The translations under genes and the position numbers were made by a program. Below are positions 9,555 to 17,752 of a stretch of 64,000 nt of DNA, piece by piece. Positions within the stretch are counted from its first letter, which is position 1; every line of letters starts with the position of its first letter. The stretch is from CAWVWD01 sp045106825 (GTDB taxonomy: Bacteria > Bacteroidota > Bacteroidia > Chitinophagales > Saprospiraceae): the NCBI GenBank assembly GCA_045106825.1, contig JBGCFH010000071.1, forward strand, positions 1-64,000, read 5' to 3'. A model generated the notes under the pieces. That model made no database searches and had not been told where the DNA came from. It was given only the letters and a program-made list of their open reading frames with translations.

Positions 9555-10193
9555 ATGAGATACGAAAGAAAATATAAAGTAAGTGATTTGCATCATCATG
9601 TGATTTTGCAGAACATCCGTATGCATCCAGCTGGCTTACGAAAAATTTATCCAGATAGACAAATCAATAATATTTACTTTGATAGCACAGGTTTACAATG
9701 TTATCATGACAATGTAGATGGTGTCGCCGAACGTAAAAAATTTCGTGTTCGTTGGTATGGCGATGATGTGAGAGAAATTGAAAACCCAAATTTAGAAATC
9801 AAATACAGAATCAATGAAGTCGGAGCAAAGAAAATTTTTCCTGTTTCTGATTTTGAATTATTTGAGTTAAAAAATATTACAAAAGAAGTCAGTCAAATTT
9901 TAGATAAAAAATACCAACTAACACCAGTTTTATTAAACTCCTACAATCGTTCTTACTTCGGAACACCAGATGGAATGTATCGAATAACGGTTGATAGAAA
10001 TTTACGTTATTTTTCGTTTTTGAGTGCTAACCGCTTCATTCGTTATACGACCAAAGAAAATGCAGTCGTCATGGAAATCAAATACGAAATGGAAGACGAT
10101 ATTCATACAGAAAGAGTAACACAACATTTTCCATTACGACAAACGAAGAGTTCTAAGTATGTTACAGGTGTACAGATGACTGGCTGGTTATAA
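9555..10193 (+). CDS. VTC-domain protein (polyphosphate polymerase-like)
   Basis: 212 residues spanning a whole VTC/CYTH-like tunnel domain: RYERKY at 2-7, NNIYFDS, the basic strand ERKKFRVRWYG, LEIKYR, YNRSYF, RITVDRNLRYF and VMEIKYE. Alternating Lys/Arg/Glu strands of this kind bind triphosphate and metal. Family knowledge: yeast Vtc4 makes polyphosphate from ATP; bacterial VTC-domain proteins are frequently linked to DUF4956 and CotH genes. Last gene of this three-gene cluster, followed by a bidirectional terminator. Whether it polymerises phosphate or acts as a triphosphate-dependent regulator cannot be told from sequence. Confidence 0.88.
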   Translation: MRYERKYKVSDLHHHVILQNIRMHPAGLRKIYPDRQINNIYFDSTGLQCYHDNVDGVAERKKFRVRWYGDDVREIENPNLEIKYRINEVGAKKIFPVSDFELFELKNITKEVSQILDKKYQLTPVLLNSYNRSYFGTPDGMYRITVDRNLRYFSFLSANRFIRYTTKENAVVMEIKYEMEDDIHTERVTQHFPLRQTKSSKYVTGVQMTGWL

Positions 10194-10235
10194 AAAACAT
10201 AATAACCTTATTTTAGGACGGGACAGACACTAATA

Positions 10236-10272
10236 AAAAACGGTTAGCTTTAAAAATTAAGCTAACCGTTTT
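10236..10272. terminator. Bidirectional terminator between convergent genes
   Basis: AAAAACGGTTAGCTT and AAGCTAACCGTTTT form a strong stem with A- and T-tracts on the two sides, serving the VTC gene (+) and the AAA gene (-). Confidence 0.85.
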
Positions 10273-10294
10273 ACATTTATCTATTTTTTATCAT

Positions 10295-12925
10295 TTATTT
10301 CCCACTTCTAAAACGAATTTGTTTTGGTACAAAAATCGCATCATCTTCCGTATTCAATTTAAAGATTTCGACATCAGCAAAAGTCAATTCGTTGATACGT
10401 TCCGTTGTACGTTCTTCTTTTTCTAAAGTTGCCAAACGTAGATTTTGATTCTTTACCGCTTCCGAAATAACATTACGAACCATACGAGCATTTCCAAAGT
10501 ATTTATCACGATATTTATATTGGAAAGTCAAATAATTTTTCAAATGTTCGGCAGCCTTCTCTGTCGGTTCTACACCTTCATCTTTTAGCATTAAAGTAGC
10601 AATCTCATACAAATCTTCTGGCTGATAATCTTCAAACTTCAAGACTTTATCAAAGCGAGAACGAAGCCCAGGATTTGCTTTCATAAAGTTGTCCATATTT
10701 TGCGGATAACCAGCGACAAAGACAAAAAACTCGCCTCGATGATCTTCCATTCTTTTTAACAAAGTCTGTACAGCTTCATTACCATAATCGCCCGAACTTC
10801 CACCTTGTGTCAAAGCATATGCTTCATCAATAAACAAAACACCGCCCATTGACTCATCAATTTTCTCAGCAGTTTTTGTAGCAGTTTGACCGACAAAACC
10901 AGCGACCAAGCCTTGTCTGTCCGTTTCGACCATGTGACCACGTTCAAGTACGCCTAAAGCCTTATAAATCTTCGTTAAGATACGAGCCACCGTTGTTTTT
11001 CCAGTACCAGGATTACCAACAAAAACCGTATGTAAAAAGAATTTTTTAAGCACTTCCTTATTTGTTTCTCGATAGAATCGAACAAGTTTAACCAGTTCTA
11101 CGATTTGATCTTTCACGGCTTTCATACCAATCAATCGGTTCAATTCCGTTAAGGCTTCCGCCAATAATCGGTCATCGACAGGAATTTTAGGTAATTGCTT
11201 TTGAGCCTGAATATCAATTTTTTCTACATCCGCTAATTGTATCAACGAAATTTCCTCATCACTCAATGTACGAGGACTTTCATTCGACATCACACGAAGC
11301 CCTAAATGTACTTTTGCTTGTTCGATTACATCATACACAAATCGAGCGTTACCAAAACTTCGATCACGATTCCGAAATGCTTCCGTAATGATTTCATCAA
11401 TTTTCTCTTTCGCATCTTCGGTTAGAGTAACATTTTTTCTGTCACTTGCAATTTCTGTAATTTTCGATAATTCTTGTGGTAAATAATCTTCAAACTCAAA
11501 ATACATTTTGAATCGAGATTTTAATCCAGGATTAGAATCTAAGAAGTGTTGCATTTCTTTCGGATAACCAGCCACGATTACCGCCATATCGCCAACACCA
11601 TTCGACATTTCTTTTATCAAAATTTCAATCACTTCACGACCAAAATCTTTACTATCATCATTTGACCGAGCCAACGAATAAGCTTCGTCAATAAACAAAA
11701 CGCCGCCTCGTGCTTTCTCAATCGCATCCTTTACCTTCGGAGCAGTTTGACCAATATATTCACCAACCAAATCAACTCTATCAACTTCATGAACGTGACC
11801 TTTGGAGAGTAAACCCATTTTTTTATAGAGTTTTCCCATCATACTTGCCACGGTTGTTTTTCCCGTTCCAGGGTTACCAATAAAGACCGAATGAACATTT
11901 ATTTTCTCTTCTTCCGTAAAGCCTTTATCCTTTCGTAATTGTAAAAACTGAATATATTGAGCGTGTTCTCTTACACGTTTTTTGATAGATTTTAAACCAA
12001 CCAAAGTATCCAGTTTACTCATAACATCTTCAAACGATTCATTGAGTTCAGCTTCTTCAGTATTCAAAATAACAGGTGCTTGTTGATTAGGCAATAAAAC
12101 ACCAGCTGAACCTTCAATATTCCTATCACTTACCTTAAAAGGAATTACAGCTAACTGTTTATCCATAAAAACCACCTCAGCCGTATAATCATCTTCCCGC
12201 CAACAACCTTTCACATTCGATCCCCAACCAGCGGTTAAGCGAATCACTTTGTCACTTTTTTCTACTCGATGTAGCCGAACAACTTGACCTTTTAAATCTT
12301 TTGCACCATTAAAGAACTTTACAAAAACTTCACATTGCCAACTACGTCCGACATTAAAATTATCAAACAACATTTCTAAATAAATATAACGAGTTTCATC
12401 ATTAGAAAATGTATGATAATAACTTCTATCCTTTACAGGAACATCATCGTAAGAACCTTCATACAACTTCAATGACTTAATGGCCATATACTCATTAGGT
12501 TCGTCCAATTCATCTTTCCCCGGATCTTCGATGTAAAAATACTTTGTTGCTACTTTCTGCCCTTCAATCCAAGCTTCCCAATAGTAAGCACCTTTTTTCC
12601 AGAAAGTTCCGATTTTTTTATTTCCCCAACCTTCTCTTATATAAACGATATTATCGTATTTACTGACCTTTCGGTCAAATGTTAGTTTGCAAAGTTCTTT
12701 ACGTCCTTTTTTCAAAGAAAAACATTTTAACTCCACATTTACATCCCAATCTTCTACATCAAACAATTTATTATAAAACGATAATTCTGCATAAATATAG
12801 GTCGTATTATATCTATCAAATACTTGACGATACTTTTTATAATTATCCGCCAACCACTCTGTAGAGGCGTAAACTCGAAGTTCTTTAAACTTAAACTTTG
12901 AAAAATTTGGATTGAACTGTGCCAT
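10295..12925 (-). CDS. Double AAA+ ATPase of the CbxX/CfqX (SpoVK-like) family
   Basis: 876 residues. Two related N-terminal beta-domains (~10-135 and ~147-268; both run RYIYLE/TYIYAE..., then GWG(N/S)...G.W....Y..E......) form an internal duplication. Two CbxX-type AAA+ modules follow. Walker A GNPGTGKTT occurs near 349-357 and again near 636-644; Walker B GGVLFIDEAY occurs in both; sensor/arginine-finger-like PGL(K/R)SRF is present in both. Both ATPase sites look intact. Family knowledge: CbxX proteins are ring-forming remodelers (Rubisco activase in autotrophs; ESX/T7SS EccA in actinobacteria). No client gene is adjacent, so the substrate is unknown; the duplicated N-domain is the likely client-binding part. 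Confidence 0.9.
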   Translation of the reverse strand: MAQFNPNFSKFKFKELRVYASTEWLADNYKKYRQVFDRYNTTYIYAELSFYNKLFDVEDWDVNVELKCFSLKKGRKELCKLTFDRKVSKYDNIVYIREGWGNKKIGTFWKKGAYYWEAWIEGQKVATKYFYIEDPGKDELDEPNEYMAIKSLKLYEGSYDDVPVKDRSYYHTFSNDETRYIYLEMLFDNFNVGRSWQCEVFVKFFNGAKDLKGQVVRLHRVEKSDKVIRLTAGWGSNVKGCWREDDYTAEVVFMDKQLAVIPFKVSDRNIEGSAGVLLPNQQAPVILNTEEAELNESFEDVMSKLDTLVGLKSIKKRVREHAQYIQFLQLRKDKGFTEEEKINVHSVFIGNPGTGKTTVASMMGKLYKKMGLLSKGHVHEVDRVDLVGEYIGQTAPKVKDAIEKARGGVLFIDEAYSLARSNDDSKDFGREVIEILIKEMSNGVGDMAVIVAGYPKEMQHFLDSNPGLKSRFKMYFEFEDYLPQELSKITEIASDRKNVTLTEDAKEKIDEIITEAFRNRDRSFGNARFVYDVIEQAKVHLGLRVMSNESPRTLSDEEISLIQLADVEKIDIQAQKQLPKIPVDDRLLAEALTELNRLIGMKAVKDQIVELVKLVRFYRETNKEVLKKFFLHTVFVGNPGTGKTTVARILTKIYKALGVLERGHMVETDRQGLVAGFVGQTATKTAEKIDESMGGVLFIDEAYALTQGGSSGDYGNEAVQTLLKRMEDHRGEFFVFVAGYPQNMDNFMKANPGLRSRFDKVLKFEDYQPEDLYEIATLMLKDEGVEPTEKAAEHLKNYLTFQYKYRDKYFGNARMVRNVISEAVKNQNLRLATLEKEERTTERINELTFADVEIFKLNTEDDAIFVPKQIRFRSGK

Positions 12926-12989
12926 TATATCTTTCTTTGTATTACTGCTTTTTAGAACAGTAGAATATCCGTTATTACTAATAATTAGT

Positions 12990-13100
12990 TTCTAAGTTCT
13001 GAAATCTTGTCCCGAGTCTTCAGAAGCAAGAGTTTCAATTTTGAAATTCATTGTTACGAGTTTGACAGCCAGTCCCGAAATCTCGGGGGAACTAACGACA
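12990..13100 (+). repeat. Degenerate CCCGAG/TTTGAC intergenic repeat, copy A
   Basis: The words TCTAAGTTCTGAAATCTTGT, CCCGAGTC, AGCAAGAGTTTCAATTTTGA and CGAGTTT recur in the same order on the minus strand at 62306-62376. Related fragments occur near 15308, 20423, 23686 and 50340. Looks like a family of palindromic intergenic units. Confidence 0.65.
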
Positions 13101-13358
13101 GATTTTGTAAAGTATAAAATTGAAACTTTGTTTAATGATTTTTTTAAAAGTATCAATCGAGCGTCAAACTCTCAACTATAGTACTGGTTTTACCAGATTA
13201 GGCATTACTAATCAATAAAATGATGCAAAAACAAAAATACATTTTTTTTCTATCATGTACGACTTGATGTATTCATAATACATATCCATTTACAAGAAAC
13301 AAATATTGATTTAAATAGTCATCAAGTGAATATCTTAAACCTTACGAAAAGTCATTTT

Positions 13359-13529
13359 AGTATTGAAATATAAATAACTGTACGTTCTTTGACGCAGGAT
13401 TTTTTTGTCAAGAATAAGGCGAAAAACGCAGTCGAAGCCTTTGCTTCGACGTCCCGAGTCCTCGGGATCAACGAAATTATTGATAAAAAAGGCAAGTCAA
13501 GAATGTATAGTTATTTTTATCTCAATACT
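13359..13529 (+). mobile_element. MITE-like element, copy 1
   Basis: About 170 bp, nearly identical to the reverse complement of 24682-24850. Its ends are imperfect terminal inverted repeats (AGTATTGAAATATAAATAA at the left, reverse complement AGTATTGAGATAAAAATAA at the right). Inside are two palindromes, GTCGAAGC/GCTTCGAC and CCCGAG/CTCGGG. No transposase is encoded and no clear target duplication was seen. Confidence 0.72.
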
Positions 13530-13650
13530 TATAGTCGATTTTCCTACAAAAACTCACCTGATGACTTTTCTTGCGATTGCCATTATTCATCGTATATATC
13601 CATTTGTACTAAAACTATTCCGTTTTGTTACCTTTATAATTGTGAAAAAC

Positions 13651-13689
13651 AAAGCGTTTATCCGATTTTAACTATCAGATAAACGCTTC
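13651..13689. other. Intergenic hairpin
   Basis: AAGCGTTTATC and GATAAACGCTT pair around a short loop. There is no T-tract and no adjacent stop codon, so the role is unclear. Confidence 0.4.
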
Positions 13690-13814
13690 TAAAAATCTTA
13701 ATTTATAAATTAATTTAAAATCAAATATTTATGAATACAGATAATTGTTAATTTACAATTTTATCAAAAAATCTTGTCCACAAAATTTATTTGGTTGTTT
13801 GATAATTTTTGCCA

Positions 13815-13880
13815 GTAGCGGCTGTCTTTAGCTGCAGTCTTTGTTTAAAACTGTTTACGGCAGCTAAAGACAGCCGCTAC
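13815..13880. repeat. Perfect 21-bp inverted repeat
   Basis: Arms at 13815-13835 and 13860-13880 (GTAGCGGCTGTCTTTAGCTG followed by C, and its exact complement), with a 24-nt loop. It lies just past the 3' end of the minus-strand gene at 13930. Confidence 0.75.
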
Positions 13881-13899
13881 AAACAATAATTTTTGCTTT

Positions 13900-13930
13900 T
13901 GGCAAAAATTGTCAATGAACCATTTATTTT
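13900..13930 (-). repeat. 31-bp exact dispersed repeat, copy 1
   Basis: Exact reverse complement of 52779-52809 (core ATGGTTCATTGACAATTTTT). It touches the stop codon of the neighbouring gene. Confidence 0.75.
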
Positions 13931-14838
13931 TAGTCACTACCTTTTTTCTTATCTTTTTCAACATCTACTTTACTACCAGAAGGAACAATTGTACGACCTA
14001 ATGCTTTGACTTTATCTTTTTCTAAATCTACATTTCCCACAGGAATCATCATTTTCGCTTTATCGCTCTCCATATCAATTTGACCTTTAGGAATATCCGA
14101 AAAAGGCCCAATATGCCCTTTTTCCATCATTAGTGCATAATACTCATCACTTCCTGCTATCCACGCATTTTGTATTTGTACTATATCTGCTAAATACTTA
14201 TAACCAAATCCTGCTGTACCTAAATTTTCATCTATCTGAGTATTGCCTAATACCAAATAATGTCTAATCATTTGGCGATAATTTTCACGATCGATTGTCT
14301 TTAATGTAAAGCCATCCGTACCTTGTTTTTCTACATAGTAATTGTGCTTATATCTACGGCTATTAATCTTATTCGTTTTCAATGAATAATAATTGTACAA
14401 TGTAATATCTCCATGAACTTGACGTTCTAAAAATACTTCTTTTGCACCACCTTTTATTGGAGATTTCGGTACTAATTTACGTACATAAACAAACCAATAT
14501 GGTGCTACAGTATTTTTTTCTTTATCAAATTTCTTATATCTAAAAGCATATTCTGCTACATCTCCATCAGCAGGATAATATTGTTCTCGTATTCCCTCAT
14601 TATAAAAAACTAATGTAATTTCATTATAAGTCGGATTGAAAAATTGAATATCTCCAAAAATGGTATCATTATGATTTGCGGTCACCATAAAACCAGGATA
14701 AATCTGCATTGCTTCTTTTTCTGCTTGCGTCAAATCCTTAATTGATCGTTGAGCAGATAAAGAAGTTATGTTTATCAATAATAAAAATATTGCAAACAGA
14801 GAATAGTTAAATTTAAAATAAGTAGTTGTATTTCTCAT
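13930..14838 (-). CDS. Secreted protein of unknown function with triple C-terminal motif
   Basis: 302 residues from the ATG at 14838. An earlier in-frame ATG at 14880 would add 14 residues ahead of the signal peptide and is less likely. Signal peptide ~1-30 ends SLSAQ. The body is mixed beta/alpha with GDIQFFNPTYNEITLVFYNEG and many Tyr. The C-terminus repeats a short acidic/basic unit three times (GQIDMESDKAKMM, GNVDLEKDKVKAL, SKVDVEKDKKKGSD; pattern G..D.E.DK.K). No known domain recognised. Probably periplasmic or outer-membrane; a single-gene unit. Confidence 0.78.
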   Translation of the reverse strand: MRNTTTYFKFNYSLFAIFLLLINITSLSAQRSIKDLTQAEKEAMQIYPGFMVTANHNDTIFGDIQFFNPTYNEITLVFYNEGIREQYYPADGDVAEYAFRYKKFDKEKNTVAPYWFVYVRKLVPKSPIKGGAKEVFLERQVHGDITLYNYYSLKTNKINSRRYKHNYYVEKQGTDGFTLKTIDRENYRQMIRHYLVLGNTQIDENLGTAGFGYKYLADIVQIQNAWIAGSDEYYALMMEKGHIGPFSDIPKGQIDMESDKAKMMIPVGNVDLEKDKVKALGRTIVPSGSKVDVEKDKKKGSD

Positions 14839-15572
14839 AATGAAGGTTGATTTTCTAATTTTGGAAACAGTATTTTGCAAAAAATTAGTTTCTATTAATT
14901 TTATCTATCAATTTTTTTAATCATTTTATATTATAAATAAATTAGGTGATATTTATTTACACTTTTACAAAAATTGAAGAATATAATATAATACTATACA
15001 TCAATAAATAAGCCATTAGATTATATATTCCGTAATAATTTGTAACAGATACAAATATGTTTTTTAATAAATTAATAAATATTTTAATATGATTTTTTTT
15101 GTGACAGTTATAAATTCCTTTTTTATCAAAAAAATAGTTGAATGAACTGTTTTTCGTATTGCGTTATTATTAATACAATATTGATGAGTTGTCAGCTAAA
15201 ATCAAAATCTGATTGTTAATCAGTAGCGGTTATTTGTCAAGATTTAAAAATAGGAAGGTTTAAAAATTAACCATACTTTTTGAGTTTTATATCATCAGGA
15301 ATATTCTAACGTGGCGAAGCCACTACTATAGTTACGAGTTGCGTGTTTGAACTCACAAGTTTTGCTCGGTGATTATTGTGTCGCAAGATGATACTTTTGA
15401 TGAAATGAATTACGATTTTTCAAAGAACCGTAATGATAAATAGTGTTTTTTCAGACATTGATTACAAATCATTTACCAATAAATCTAAAATTATAACTTA
15501 TAAAGGTTTGAAATTCATGAAATAAAGATTTATCTTTGCAGCCGAATTTTTATTAGAAAATAATTTGTAATC
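14839..15572. other. Divergent intergenic region with repeat and rpmE2 promoter
   Basis: Very AT-rich. A fragment of a dispersed unit, AACGTGGCGAAGCCACTACT (15309-15328), matches one at 23690. The L31 promoter lies at 15507-15538. No gene supported. Confidence 0.55.
15507..15538 (+). promoter_or_regulatory. Bacteroidota-type promoter of the L31 gene
   Basis: -33 TTTG (15507-15510), 20-bp spacer, -7 TATCTTTG (15531-15538), matching the TTG/TAnnTTTG consensus of the phylum. The start codon is 34 nt past the -7 box. Confidence 0.75.
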
Positions 15573-15827
15573 ATGAAAAAAGATATTCATCCAAAGGAAT
15601 ACCGTAAAGTTGTTTTTAGAGACCTTTCTACAGGTGATGAGTTTATGACAAAGTCATCAGCACAAAGCAAAGAGACAGTGACGTTTGAGGGCGAAGAGTA
15701 TCCGTTGGTAAAAGTGGAAATCTCAAGTTACTCACATCCATTTTACACTGGTAAAATGAAGTTTGTTGATACTGCAGGACGTATTGATAAATTCAACAAA
15801 AAATTCGCAAAATTTGCTAAAAAGTAA
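15573..15827 (+). CDS. rpmE2: Ribosomal protein L31 type B
   Basis: 84 residues. MKKDIHPKEYRKVVFRD, then the STGDEF, S.PFYTG and G.iDkFnkKF signatures, are those of type B bL31. The zinc-binding cysteines of type A L31 are absent (no Cys in the protein), so this is the zinc-independent form. It binds the central protuberance of the 50S subunit and bridges to the 30S head. Single gene with its own promoter and a strong terminator. No Zur-like operator could be recognised, so this may be the sole constitutive L31. Confidence 0.95.
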   Translation: MKKDIHPKEYRKVVFRDLSTGDEFMTKSSAQSKETVTFEGEEYPLVKVEISSYSHPFYTGKMKFVDTAGRIDKFNKKFAKFAKK

Positions 15828-15860
15828 ACAGCAAAAATTTGTGCAAAGCATACATTTACA

Positions 15861-15899
15861 AAAAGTTTCGACTATATTTAGTCGAAACTTTTTTATTTT
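15861..15899 (+). terminator. Intrinsic terminator of rpmE2
   Basis: AAAAGTTTCGACT, loop ATATTT, AGTCGAAACTTTTTT. Confidence 0.88.
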
Positions 15900-15944
15900 T
15901 AGGCTTTAGTGAAAAGTAAATAATCTAAAAATCAATCAGCAATC

Positions 15945-17123
15945 ATGAATATAATTTTATTCGATACCGACAAAAGAACGAATCTTTTACCATTGACTTT
16001 TACTCGTCCAATTGCGGACTTGCGTATTGGGATTTTAAAATTATCCGAAAAATGGGAAAAACACTTAAATGCATCCGTTTCTTATCAAACGGTCGATTAT
16101 CTTTCTCCTAAATTTCCAACAACATTTTCTAATAAAAATTATTGGATTGATGGTTCGATTGTAGCGAATAGGGTTTTGGCAGAAGAGATTCATAATTTAA
16201 AAGAAAACCAAGTTATAACGCTCAAAAGTGTTGTTATTGCTTATATTTCAGAGGCAGAATGCAATGATTTTTCGAGTTTTGAACAAATCGAAACTACTTC
16301 AAATCCAATTCAAATCAATCATTCTTGGGATATTTTTGCGAATAATCATCGTGCAATAGAGGACGATTTTGACTTATTGACCAAAGGTAGAACATCTGCC
16401 AAAATTAGTGATACGAATCGGATTATTGGTGACACAAATCGCCTATTTGTAGAAGAAGGTGTAGAGATGGAATGTGCAACGCTGAATACAAAACCTGGTG
16501 TGATTTATATCGGAAAAAATGCAACGATATTAGAAGGTTGTTTGGTACGAGGTGCTTTGGCAATGAATGAAGGTTCGGTACTGAAAATGGGTGCAAAAAT
16601 CTATGGTGCAACGACTTTAGGCAAATATGCTAAAATCGGTGGCGAAGTCAATAATTCGATTATTTATGATTATTCAAACAAAGGTCACGAAGGTTTTTTA
16701 GGTAATTCTGTTTTAGGTGAATGGTGCAATTTGGGTGCTGATACGAATAATTCTAATTTGAAAAATAATTATCAATCCGTAAAATTATGGGATTACAACA
16801 CGAATCGTTTTGATAAAACAGGATTACAGTTTTGTGGCTTGATAATGGGCGATCATTCTAAATCTGGTATCAATACAATGTTTAATACAGGAACAGTTGT
16901 CGGTGTTGCAGCGAATGTGTTTGGTGCAGATTATCCACGTAATTTTATTCCATCGTTTTCTTGGGGAATTACTCGTAGCAAAACTTTCAGAATGAAACAA
17001 GTCTTAGAAATGGCAGAAGCGATGATGAGGCGACGAAATATTCCATTAACAGATGCTGATGTTACTATATTAAATGAAGTCTTAGCAATGACAGCAAAAT
17101 ATAGAACTTGGGAAAAAGTATGA
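15945..17123 (+). CDS. GlmU-like putative sugar nucleotidyltransferase
   Basis: 392 residues. The N-terminus (ILFDTDKRTNLLPLTFTRPI, then ADLRIGILKLSEKW) is the Bacteroidota GlmU-family start, where the usual LxxGxGTRM loop of nucleotidyltransferases is replaced by the FDT...LPLTFTRP form. From residue ~170 a left-handed beta-helix of hexapeptide repeats (GVIYIGKNATILEGCLVRGAL, ..GAKIYGATTLGKYAKIGGEV, split here into short motifs) ends in RNFIPSFSWG. Likely acts on a sugar-1-phosphate for envelope precursors, but substrate and even catalysis are uncertain because the classic loop is missing. Start ATG at 15945, just after the rpmE2 terminator. Confidence 0.85.
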   Translation: MNIILFDTDKRTNLLPLTFTRPIADLRIGILKLSEKWEKHLNASVSYQTVDYLSPKFPTTFSNKNYWIDGSIVANRVLAEEIHNLKENQVITLKSVVIAYISEAECNDFSSFEQIETTSNPIQINHSWDIFANNHRAIEDDFDLLTKGRTSAKISDTNRIIGDTNRLFVEEGVEMECATLNTKPGVIYIGKNATILEGCLVRGALAMNEGSVLKMGAKIYGATTLGKYAKIGGEVNNSIIYDYSNKGHEGFLGNSVLGEWCNLGADTNNSNLKNNYQSVKLWDYNTNRFDKTGLQFCGLIMGDHSKSGINTMFNTGTVVGVAANVFGADYPRNFIPSFSWGITRSKTFRMKQVLEMAEAMMRRRNIPLTDADVTILNEVLAMTAKYRTWEKV

Positions 17124-17227
17124 TGCTTTAAACGAAAATGACGCAAAGTTACCGAATTAACTTTGCGTCAATATCTTACATATATAAATTCAATAAAATC
17201 AAAAACTATTTAATAATAAAGTACATT

Positions 17228-17752
17228 TTATGCTCTTAACACAATATCGCCATAACGAGCGTGAATTAGTTCTTTTAATGCTTTTCTTGCAAAAAATATT
17301 CTACTTTTAACCGTTCCTAAAGGCAAAGTTAGTTCTTCTGCAATTTCTTGATATTTAAATCCTTCATAATGCATCATGAAAGGAATCTTAATACCATCAT
17401 CTAATTTTGAAATCATCCCTTTTAACTCTTTCATCAGAATATTTGCTTCACCAGAGTTAGCAATTACATTTTTTCCAGAGTTAATATAATACATATTGTC
17501 TGTTGAATCAATTATTGTGTTTGCTTTTACTTTCTTACGGTAATTATTAATAAAGATATTTTTCATAATCGTGAAAAGCCAAGCTTTGAAGTTTGTGCCA
17601 GGTCTGAACTTTTCACGGTTAGTCATTGCACGATATGCTGTTTCTTGAAATAAATCTTTTGCTTCTTCTGTGTTCTTTGTTAAGTTATAAGCGAAAGAAT
17701 TTAGTACAGAAGACATTTTGTTGAAGTTATTATCGAATTCGTAAGTTGACAT
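17228..17752 (-). CDS. ECF-type RNA polymerase sigma factor
   Basis: 174 residues. Region 2: AKDLFQETAYRAM followed by FKAWLFTIMKNIFINNYRK (~35-77), binding the -10/-7 element and core polymerase. Region 4: PFMMHYEGFKYQEIAEEL, then LPLGTVKSRIFFARKALK (~122-160), a helix-turn-helix for the -33/-35 box. No region 1 or 3. No anti-sigma gene is adjacent, unlike many ECF loci. The upstream spacer carries five copies of TTCAACAAAAA, one lying between the boxes of its predicted promoter, so tight regulation is expected. Close in form to the Bacteroidota ECF genes present in single conserved copies. Confidence 0.93.
   Translation of the reverse strand: MSTYEFDNNFNKMSSVLNSFAYNLTKNTEEAKDLFQETAYRAMTNREKFRPGTNFKAWLFTIMKNIFINNYRKKVKANTIIDSTDNMYYINSGKNVIANSGEANILMKELKGMISKLDDGIKIPFMMHYEGFKYQEIAEELTLPLGTVKSRIFFARKALKELIHARYGDIVLRA

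Larger units (their letters stand above)
12926..13929. other. Repeat-rich gene-free kilobase
   Basis: About 1 kb without a credible gene. It contains a degenerate CCCGAG-type repeat (12990-13100), MITE copy 1 (13359-13529), a GCGTTTATC hairpin (13651-13689), a 21-bp perfect inverted repeat (13815-13880), and a 31-bp dispersed repeat at its right end (13900-13930). Short ORFs here run through the repeats and are not believed to be genes. Confidence 0.7.

Noticed and set aside
13389..13682. Two overlapping plus-strand ORFs beginning in the MITE
   Set aside because: They start within repeat sequence shared with 24682-24850 and read through low-complexity DNA; the same frame appears at the other MITE copy as a false N-terminus.
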